From contig CALDNG010000196.1 of NCBI GenBank assembly GCA_937915285.1, positions 1 to 6,421 on the forward strand: a DNA stretch of 6,421 nucleotides. The letters are read 5' to 3'. Positions 1 to 4,744 of the stretch are shown in pieces. Position 1 is the first letter of the stretch. Every line of letters begins with the position of its first letter. Both the position numbers and the translations under genes were made by a program. The notes beneath the pieces were generated by a model. The model had not been told where the DNA came from. It worked only from the letters and a program-made list of their open reading frames with translations, and did no database searches. The stretch comes from an uncultured Desulfomonile sp. GTDB lineage: Bacteria; Desulfobacterota; Desulfomonilia; Desulfomonilales; Desulfomonilaceae.

Positions 1-49
1 ACGAGGTATCCACTCGTGACTGGAGTTCAGACGTGTGCTCTTCCGATCT
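1..49. other. Illumina TruSeq index adapter remnant (non-biological)
   Basis: Bases 16-49 match without mismatch the standard 34-nt TruSeq read-2 adapter, from GTGACTGGAG to CTTCCGATCT. Bases 8-15 (ATCCACTC) sit where the 8-nt i7 index belongs; their reverse complement GAGTGGAT is, from memory, TruSeq index 23. Bases 1-7 match the end of the P7 tail (ACGAGAT) with one mismatch at base 6. This is untrimmed library sequence carried into the assembly, so genomic DNA begins at base 50 and nothing upstream should be interpreted. Confidence 0.97.
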
Positions 50-222
50 AGGGTGTTCCTCGTCTCAGAGGACGGGGCAGGGGCGACCTGATCGCAGTGG
101 TTTATGTGGAAACGCCTAAGGAGCTATCAAAGGAGCATGAAGAAGTTTTGAGGAAACTGGCCGAAATCGAGGGAGCAAAGGTTCATCCCAAGAAGAGAGG
201 CTTCTTTTCCAGGAAGAAATAA
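50..222 (+). CDS. dnaJ: DnaJ chaperone, C-terminal fragment (5' end lost)
   Basis: An open frame runs from the adapter junction to TAA at 220-222 and gives 56 full codons from base 52. It begins GVPRLRGRGRGDLIA, continues VVYVETPKELSKEHEEVL and ends in a basic tail GFFSRKK. The G-V-P-x-L-R-G-x-G-R-G-D-L block followed by V-E-T-P-K-x-L-S is the end of the second substrate-binding beta domain of DnaJ (Hsp40), the co-chaperone that delivers unfolded proteins to DnaK in the cytoplasm. The J domain, Gly/Phe region and zinc-binding repeats would lie upstream and are absent because the contig ends in adapter sequence. The two genomic bases before the first full codon (xAG) would fit the Lys usual at this place. 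A CbpA-like Hsp40 cannot be fully excluded without the zinc-finger region. The next gene starts 6 nt downstream, so the two are probably cotranscribed. Confidence 0.85.
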
Positions 223-228
223 AACACA

Positions 229-717
229 ATGACAGACGAAAAAATAGTCGTTCTGGGGGTAGGGAACACATTGCTCAAGGATGAGGGCGTGGGCGTAAGA
301 GTTGTTGAAGAGCTTAAGAAAACTTACGTCTTCCCTGATAACGTGCAATTAGTAGATGGTGGAACTCAGGGGCTATGGCTCATGCCGACACTGCAGGAAG
401 CTGATCACCTCATTGTTATAGACGCTGTTTTTGGTCAATGTGAGCCTGGAGCAATATACAGGCTGGAGAGGGATGATTTGCCCAAGGGGCTTAGAGCCAA
501 ACAGTCCGCTCACGACAGTGACCTGATTGAGGCTCTCAACCTTTGCGCGCTTCTGGATCAGGCCCCCAAATCGGTTGTAGTTGTGGGAATTGAGCCGCAG
601 GACATATCGCCTTACGGTCTTGAATTAACCCCAGGTATAGAGGCCCGGGTGCCCGAACTGATTAACTGCGTGATCAGGGAACTGGAAAGATTAGGTGTCA
701 ACGGAACCCCTGTGTGA
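229..717 (+). CDS. Hydrogenase maturation protease (HyaD/HybD family)
   Basis: The product is a 162-residue cytoplasmic endopeptidase of the HyaD/HybD/HycI family (peptidase family M52). It would cut the C-terminal tail from a [NiFe]-hydrogenase large subunit once nickel is inserted, letting the active site close. The N terminus has the family signature G-x-G-N-x-L-x-x-D-E-G-V-G at residues 10-22. The three expected nickel-sensing ligands are present as Glu19 (DEGVG), Asp65 (VIDAV) and His95 (SAHDSDL), matching Glu16, Asp62 and His93 of E. coli HybD. The D-G-G-T-Q-G-L motif lies at 43-49, and G-I-E-P with a following L-T-P-G-I-E lies near the C terminus. The length is close to that of HybD, so the gene looks intact. 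It begins 6 nt after the dnaJ-like stop; a purine-rich AGGAAG at 211-216 is a slightly distant ribosome site. No hydrogenase subunit is in the window, so its substrate is unknown. The flanking cytochromes make a periplasmic respiratory enzyme plausible. Confidence 0.93.
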   Translation: MTDEKIVVLGVGNTLLKDEGVGVRVVEELKKTYVFPDNVQLVDGGTQGLWLMPTLQEADHLIVIDAVFGQCEPGAIYRLERDDLPKGLRAKQSAHDSDLIEALNLCALLDQAPKSVVVVGIEPQDISPYGLELTPGIEARVPELINCVIRELERLGVNGTPV

Positions 718-751
718 ACTTTTTTAGTCGGCAGTATTTCCAAAAAAAGTT
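717..751. repeat. A/T inverted repeat after the protease gene
   Basis: AACTTTTTT at 717-725, starting on the last base of the stop codon, is the exact reverse complement of AAAAAAGTT at 743-751, with a 17-nt spacer. The arms are 9 bp but almost pure A/T and no T-run follows the right arm, so it is not a canonical intrinsic terminator on the plus strand. It may only reflect A/T-rich promoter DNA. Confidence 0.35.
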
Positions 752-779
752 TGAACGGTCCATCACTCTGTGCTAGTAA
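751..779 (+). promoter_or_regulatory. Possible sigma70-type promoter for the cytochrome c gene
   Basis: TTGAAC at 751-756 is followed after 17 nt by TAGTAA at 774-779, with an extended TG at 771-772 one base before the second box. Matches to consensus are modest (4/6 and 3/6 plus the TG). A new promoter is expected somewhere here because the gap to the next gene is 138 nt, but this exact choice is tentative. Confidence 0.25.
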
Positions 780-788
780 TAATGCTTT

Positions 789-810
789 AGGCTAAATGGT
801 CAGCCTTTTT
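789..810 (+). terminator. Weak hairpin plus T-run: leader hairpin or terminator
   Basis: AGGCT at 789-793 pairs with AGCCT at 802-806 over an 8-nt loop, and a T-run fills 806-810. With only 5 bp this would be a weak terminator for the dnaJ-protease transcript. If the promoter at 751-779 is used, the hairpin would sit almost at the 5' end of the cytochrome mRNA, where it could stabilise or attenuate the message. Confidence 0.3.
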
Positions 811-843
811 CTGGATAGATCCCCTATTCCATTCCCAAAATTT

Positions 844-848
844 GGAGG
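844..848 (+). promoter_or_regulatory. Ribosome binding site that fixes the cytochrome start
   Basis: GGAGG lies 7 nt before the ATG at 856, the ideal spacing. The longer in-frame ATG at 796 has no such site and would bury the signal peptide behind 20 unrelated residues, so 856 is taken as the start. Confidence 0.88.
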
Positions 849-855
849 CCCATCA

Positions 856-1272
856 ATGCACAGTAAATCAAGAATTTTTATGACGCTGGTGTTGACCGTC
901 GCAGTTTGTGCGGCCTTTTCGCTTTCCTACGCTGCTACCAAGGCCCCGGAAGGCGACATCATGATCCATTCCAAGGATGTCTTCAAGGAATTCAAGCAAG
1001 GCCCGGTCAAATTCCCCCACGCTAAACACAAAGCCGTGAAGTGCGCCGATTGTCATCACGTGATCAAAGATGGCAAGAACGTATGGAAAGAAGGCGATGA
1101 AGTACAGAAATGCGGCGCTTGCCACAAACTCGAAGCTGACGGCAAAGTGGTCAAACTGGAAAAGGCTTATCATGACAACTGTGTGAACTGTCACAAGAAG
1201 GTCAAAGGGGAAAACAAACCTACCGGACCAATAGCCTGCGCAAAATGCCATGAGAAAAAAGAGAAAAAATAG
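856..1272 (+). CDS. Periplasmic tetraheme cytochrome c (class III, c3-type)
   Basis: The 138-residue precursor has a signal peptide (basic start, hydrophobic 10-24) with probable cleavage after Ala26 in SYA|ATK, leaving a lysine-rich mature protein of about 112 residues. Four c-type heme sites are visible: CADCH (63-67), CGACH (86-90), CVNCH (109-113) and CAKCH (128-132). Outside these motifs the mature chain has five histidines (38, 55, 58, 68, 106), enough to give the distal ligand for bis-His ligation of all four hemes. The run F-P-H-x-x-H-K-x-V-K-C-x-x-C-H-H at 53-68 is the classic start of the cytochrome c3 fold. Such proteins shuttle electrons in the periplasm between hydrogenases or formate dehydrogenases and membrane cytochrome complexes. 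Well-studied Desulfovibrio c3 has two CxxxxCH sites, whereas all four here are CxxCH. The gene has its own terminator, so it is probably expressed separately from the c/b cytochrome downstream. The family is secure; the partner is inferred. Confidence 0.93.
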   Translation: MHSKSRIFMTLVLTVAVCAAFSLSYAATKAPEGDIMIHSKDVFKEFKQGPVKFPHAKHKAVKCADCHHVIKDGKNVWKEGDEVQKCGACHKLEADGKVVKLEKAYHDNCVNCHKKVKGENKPTGPIACAKCHEKKEKK

Positions 1273-1280
1273 CTGCTAGA

Positions 1281-1303
1281 TCGCTAATTTTCCTAGATAG
1301 CGA
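1281..1303. repeat. Small inverted repeat before the terminator
   Basis: TCGCTA at 1281-1286 is the reverse complement of TAGCGA at 1298-1303 with an 11-nt loop. Each arm is preceded by CTAGA (1276-1280 and 1293-1297), so the unit is partly repeated directly as well. It abuts and shares one base with the terminator stem and may form a second hairpin at the 3' end of the mRNA. Confidence 0.4.
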
Positions 1304-1336
1304 AAAAAGCCCCTTTTCCTTTTGGGGCTTTTTTTT
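1303..1336 (+). terminator. Strong rho-independent terminator after the cytochrome c gene
   Basis: AAAAAAGCCCC at 1303-1313 pairs perfectly with GGGGCTTTTTT at 1324-1334 around a 10-nt pyrimidine loop, and an uninterrupted T-run fills 1329-1336. The A-run on the left makes it potentially active in both directions. It lies 30 nt after the stop codon. Confidence 0.95.
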
Positions 1337-1348
1337 ATTGCAAAGAGC

Positions 1349-1378
1349 TTGACCTGACATTGCAGGCAAGTGTATTTT
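1349..1378 (+). promoter_or_regulatory. Candidate sigma70 promoter for the c/b cytochrome
   Basis: TTGACC at 1349-1354 (5/6 to consensus) is followed after 18 nt by TATTTT at 1373-1378 (4/6). A transcript would start near 1385, inside the adjacent dyad, and leave a leader of about 80 nt. A perfect TATAAT at 1404-1409 is a competing -10 box but has no good -35 at normal distance, which could mean an activator-dependent promoter. Confidence 0.45.
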
Positions 1379-1399
1379 GTGAGGATCAAATGATCTCAC
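1379..1399. promoter_or_regulatory. Dyad, possible operator for the c/b cytochrome gene
   Basis: GTGAG-G-ATCA-AA-TGAT-CTCAC forms two 9-bp arms that are exact reverse complements apart from one unpaired G at 1384. It lies just after one candidate -10 box and just before the perfect TATAAT at 1404-1409. A dimeric regulator bound here would overlap either promoter, so repression is the easiest reading. The GTGA/TCAC ends recall Crp/Fnr-family half-sites, but the spacing between them is longer than the usual 6 nt, so I do not assign a regulator. Confidence 0.45.
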
Positions 1400-1464
1400 T
1401 TAATATAATAGCTGTCCAAAATTAATTTCCTTAAACACAATTTTCGTAGTTCAAGGAGCTTATC

Positions 1465-3141
1465 ATGAAATCATTAAGTCAAGGCTCGAAGACTTGGATT
1501 TGGCTGGTCTTTATTTTGATAGGCGGGCTGGTTAGCGGACTTTATTTGCACCAAACGTCCATTAACAGTTTCGCTCAGGAGACTAGTCAACCCGCAGTTG
1601 AGAAAGCGCCGGATGCAAAGCCTGCGGAACAGGCTCAGCCACAGGCGGCCCCCAAAGAAGAGCCCAAGTCAGAATCCAAATCGTCATCCCAACCGGATGA
1701 CCAATCCTGTATCGCCTGCCACAATCCCGACATTTTGAAGATGACCAAGGAAGAGCTTGCGGATCAGGTCAATGTCGGCGACAAACCGGCTGAACCTAGG
1801 AAAAAACCTGTGTTCGTGTTCGGAGACCTGAACCTGTCCATTGATGAGGCCAAATATGCAGATAGTGTCCACAAGGATATCACCTGTGTTGGCTGTCATA
1901 AGGACGCCACTGATGCGCCCCACAACCAGAGACTTGCTCCCGTGGATTGCAAGGAATGTCATGAAGACTCCGTTACTAGCATTCTCTCAAGCGCCCACGG
2001 ATCAAAGCTTGGTCCCAAGGCGCCTCCCTGTTTCGGTTGCCACGATGTTCATTACGGTAAAGCGCAGTCAAATTACGACAAGGATTTCACAAAGAAAGCC
2101 TGTCTTGATTGCCACAAGGCCTATGGAATCGACAACGCAAAGGTCCACGCCAACCTGAACGCATACGCAAGCCACATGAAGCTCGACTGCATGCTATGTC
2201 ACGCCGGTGAAAAACCCGGGGTTCACAACATGCCCGCAGGCAAAGACAAGATCGTTTCATGCGAAAAGTGTCATCAGCGTGACACAGTGCTGTCTACGAA
2301 GAAGGCTCCGCCTGTCGATCTGTTCACCTATCTGGCTCAAACCAGTTTCATCAACAGCGATCTTTTCGAGAAGTTCAGCTATGTAATAGGCGCTCACAGA
2401 ATTCCTGCCCTGGATACCCTGATAATCCTGGTGGTGCTAGGCACATTCGCACTGCCTGTCTTCCACGGAGGTATCAGGTTCCTGACCAGGAGGAAAGGCC
2501 CCCATCACGGGTCGGATGAGAAAATCTACCTTCATCCGGTTTTTGAAAGGCTCTGGCACTGGATTCAGGCGCTTTGTATCATAATGCTCATCATAACAGG
2601 AATCATGATTCATTGGCCCGAACGATTCCCTGGATGGTTCCAGTGGGGTGTGAATGTCCACAACTGGTTCGGGTGGATTGCGGTTATATCGTTTGTCCTC
2701 TGGTTTGTATATGTGATCTTCTCAGGCAGAATTTCACATTACTTCCCGAAAAAGGGCGAGATTCCGGGTGGAATGATCAAGCAGGCCAAATTTTACGGAT
2801 ACGGTATATTCAAGCATGAACCTCATCCGTATGCGCCTTCAGAGGAGAACAAGTTCAATCCGTTGCAGAAGATAGCATACCTGCAGTTCCAATTGTTCTT
2901 CCTGCCGGTCCTGCTAATCAGCGGCATTCTCTACATGTATCCGGAATGTTTCGCCGGAATCATTTCAGCGATTGGTGGCCTGAAAGTTCTGGCCCTGATC
3001 CATTACATTCTGGGCGCCCTGTTCGCAGCCTTCCTGGTCGCCCATATGTATCTTGCTACTACAGGTGAGACGGTGAGTGAAAACTTTAAGGCCATGATCT
3101 TCGGATATGGCACTAAGGAAGAACATCACGACCACAAATAA
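1465..3141 (+). CDS. CbcL-like inner-membrane heptaheme c / di-heme b fusion cytochrome
   Basis: The 558-residue protein joins a multiheme c domain to a cytochrome b561-type membrane domain, the design of Geobacter CbcL, a quinol-oxidising cytochrome of metal respiration. Residues 11-28 form a signal peptide or anchor, and 38-80 a Pro/Ala/Glu/Lys/Ser-rich linker. Seven CxxCH motifs start at Cys82, 141, 162, 189, 213, 242 and 266. Between the first and last there are exactly seven other His (136, 153, 178, 196, 228, 237, 254), enough for bis-His ligation of all seven. Five membrane segments follow, near 314-333, 365-382, 398-419, 468-489 and 507-530. Candidate b-heme ligands are H365 (RLWHW), H399 (VHNWFGW) and the pair H513/H527 set 14 apart (IHYILG, VAHMYL), as in the [NiFe]-hydrogenase cytochrome b family. 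The tail is His-rich (EEHHDHK). AAGGAG at 1453-1458 lies 6 nt before the ATG. The likely job is electron exchange between the quinone pool and periplasmic cytochromes such as the c3 next door. Architecture is certain, orthology and direction are not; CbcL is described with nine c hemes, this one has seven. Confidence 0.88.
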   Translation: MKSLSQGSKTWIWLVFILIGGLVSGLYLHQTSINSFAQETSQPAVEKAPDAKPAEQAQPQAAPKEEPKSESKSSSQPDDQSCIACHNPDILKMTKEELADQVNVGDKPAEPRKKPVFVFGDLNLSIDEAKYADSVHKDITCVGCHKDATDAPHNQRLAPVDCKECHEDSVTSILSSAHGSKLGPKAPPCFGCHDVHYGKAQSNYDKDFTKKACLDCHKAYGIDNAKVHANLNAYASHMKLDCMLCHAGEKPGVHNMPAGKDKIVSCEKCHQRDTVLSTKKAPPVDLFTYLAQTSFINSDLFEKFSYVIGAHRIPALDTLIILVVLGTFALPVFHGGIRFLTRRKGPHHGSDEKIYLHPVFERLWHWIQALCIIMLIITGIMIHWPERFPGWFQWGVNVHNWFGWIAVISFVLWFVYVIFSGRISHYFPKKGEIPGGMIKQAKFYGYGIFKHEPHPYAPSEENKFNPLQKIAYLQFQLFFLPVLLISGILYMYPECFAGIISAIGGLKVLALIHYILGALFAAFLVAHMYLATTGETVSENFKAMIFGYGTKEEHHDHK

Positions 3142-3166
3142 TTGCATCTAGAAATGCTTCAACGTG

Positions 3167-3195
3167 AGGCGGCTCGATTATCGGGCCGCCTTTTT
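3167..3195 (+). terminator. Strong rho-independent terminator after the c/b cytochrome
   Basis: AGGCGGCTCGA at 3167-3177 pairs with TCGGGCCGCCT at 3181-3191 around a 3-nt loop: 11 bp with one G-U pair. A T-run follows at 3191-3195. It lies 25 nt after the stop codon. The opposite strand has no T-run, so it should not end the convergent minus-strand operon. Confidence 0.93.
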
Positions 3196-3287
3196 GTTTG
3201 TAAAAGAGGAACTAATCACAGCGTCGGCAGGTAAATCCCTGTTTCCTCCCTGAAAAGGAGGTGGAGGAAGTCACTGAGTGAGGGATG

Positions 3288-4730
3288 CTAATTTCGCCCA
3301 AAGGCCCCTGAAATCAGCTCAGACCAGTCGTCGTTGCCAGGTTTGGGAGGCTTGTCAATATGAGGGCATTGCTTTATTTCGTTCTTACGACTCAAACCAA
3401 AGAGTAAACTGACTTCCCTGGTTACTGGGGTGTCTTTCCAGTCAATAAGTCTGAGTAGTCGACCAAGGTTCAAGTCCCACCAGTCGTTCTTTGCGGGAAT
3501 TATTTCGGGAACTTTCAGATGACTACCCTTTTCCAGGTCCCACGAGTATTCAGCGAAGGGCCAGAACCTGTATTTGGAATAGACAAGCATTCCCTTACGG
3601 TAACGCTTCTGAATACGGCTGAAGAACAGGAACCTCTGCTCTGTCGTAATCTCATCACCGTTCAACGCAATATAACCGTCCCCGGATCCACCATATTCAT
3701 ATCCCTTATTTCTGTCCTTCTTGTAGCTATATATGTAGAGGAAGCTGAACTCTTCTATTCCTCCGCCGGTTCCATAGGTGAAAAAAGGACGTAGGCTGTA
3801 TTTTTTGTGCCCGGATTGAAAATGGTGGTAATAGCTGAAGAAGGGCCAGACAAGATCGATATTTTTGGAATAGGCCGTTTCATTGGACATATAAAGTGGG
3901 AATGGCATTGCACGAAAAGAAGTAAACTGTTCCGTGCATGGATACTTGTCTGTGGCCTGGAACAAGGGCCAAAACAAGAAGGTATTGTGGTAATCATTTC
4001 TTATGGAATCAGTTCCAAATAAGGGCCATATCTTTAGGGTCTTACGGGCGGGGCTATCCGAATAGGTTCCAATCGGCCAGAGAAATCTCCTGGTAAAGGC
4101 CCCATCGTCTTCACTTTCATAGTAGAGCGGAAAGAGAATAAACCTGTTGGAGTCCACCCCGAAACGCCGGTAAGAAAAACCGTAGAAAGGAAAGAAACCC
4201 CAGTAATCCTGGCCCAGGTCTGAGCGACCCTTGAACATCGTCAGAAATCTTGAATAGTAATCAAATGGTTGGACCTTCGACCACCATGATTCATATAAAG
4301 GTATTATGCGGATTTTTTTCTGGAAGTACGACTCCTCCTTGAATCCTATCGGATACAAGATGTCCAATCGCTCGAACTTCCCGGGGACCTTGCTTCTGAA
4401 AAAGAATGGTGGAATTCCCCATCCTTCACCAATTGTCCACATATGGCTATCGGCTTTGGGATCAATTCTTCTTATTGTGAAGTCAGGATCTATGGCAAAG
4501 GAGGCGCCGGGAGTTGCGATTCTGAGAAAACTGTAAATGGAAGCATAGCAATTTGAGCCACCACAAAACACCACCACCAATGTTACAGTAGCAAACGAAA
4601 TGAACTTGCCAAGAGTGCGACGATAGCCACGTTTGATGCGCCCAGTTCCTCCTACTGGCGGTTTCAAACCCTGATGCGCAGCCTCTTGAGGCTTGTTCAT
4701 TCCTGTGGTGGTTCCGATTGCCGGTAACAT
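3288..4730 (-). CDS. Exported aromatic-proline repeat protein of unknown function, in the mla operon
   Basis: I do not recognise the family. The 480-residue product has a long basic N-terminal stretch, a hydrophobic segment near 43-57 and a likely signal peptidase I site after Ala63 (NCYA|SIYS). The cysteines lack a lipobox, so it is not an obvious lipoprotein. From about 124 to 320 the chain repeats a strand motif of two hydrophobic or aromatic residues, Pro, a hydrophobic residue, and Phe/Tyr/Gly: LYPIG, IIPLY, FFPFY, LFPLY, LWPIG, IWPLF, FWPLF, PFPLY, VWPFF, LRPFF. The motif prolines sit at 127, 144, 181, 201, 219, 236, 255, 278, 296 and 315, so most intervals are 17-23 residues and one is double. 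A late copy, FWPFAEY, lies at 389-395. Strand-turn repeats rich in Trp, Phe and Tyr after an export signal suggest an outer-membrane barrel or a beta-repeat periplasmic protein; this is inference. It starts 14 nt after mlaD, behind a G-rich stretch that may be its ribosome site. Met11 is an alternative start. Confidence 0.75.
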   Translation of the reverse strand: MLPAIGTTTGMNKPQEAAHQGLKPPVGGTGRIKRGYRRTLGKFISFATVTLVVVFCGGSNCYASIYSFLRIATPGASFAIDPDFTIRRIDPKADSHMWTIGEGWGIPPFFFRSKVPGKFERLDILYPIGFKEESYFQKKIRIIPLYESWWSKVQPFDYYSRFLTMFKGRSDLGQDYWGFFPFYGFSYRRFGVDSNRFILFPLYYESEDDGAFTRRFLWPIGTYSDSPARKTLKIWPLFGTDSIRNDYHNTFLFWPLFQATDKYPCTEQFTSFRAMPFPLYMSNETAYSKNIDLVWPFFSYYHHFQSGHKKYSLRPFFTYGTGGGIEEFSFLYIYSYKKDRNKGYEYGGSGDGYIALNGDEITTEQRFLFFSRIQKRYRKGMLVYSKYRFWPFAEYSWDLEKGSHLKVPEIIPAKNDWWDLNLGRLLRLIDWKDTPVTREVSLLFGLSRKNEIKQCPHIDKPPKPGNDDWSELISGAFGRN

Positions 4731-4744
4731 TTTCCGGCCCCCCG

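Noticed and set aside
796..855. In-frame ATG giving a 20-residue longer cytochrome c
   Set aside because: There is no ribosome site before 796, the added residues do not resemble a signal peptide, and GGAGG sits ideally before the ATG at 856.
868..1251. 127-codon open frame on the minus strand opposite the cytochrome c gene
   Set aside because: It lies wholly inside the tetraheme cytochrome gene, whose CxxCH motifs are unmistakable; the antisense product has no recognisable domain.
1392..1399. Standard Crp/Fnr/HcpR site in the GTGA...TCAC dyad
   Set aside because: The half-sites are separated by more than the usual 6 nt, so only an unnamed operator is claimed.
1841..2158. 105-codon plus-strand frame inside the c/b cytochrome
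   Set aside because: It is an out-of-frame shadow across three heme motifs of the real gene, with no ribosome site and no recognisable protein.
3235..3286. Possible nested hairpin (ATCCCT/AGGGAT and CCTCC/GGAGG) as terminator of the minus-strand operon
   Set aside because: The outer arms are far apart, the inner pairing has competing registers, and no T-run follows on the minus strand. The purine-rich stretch may pair by chance.
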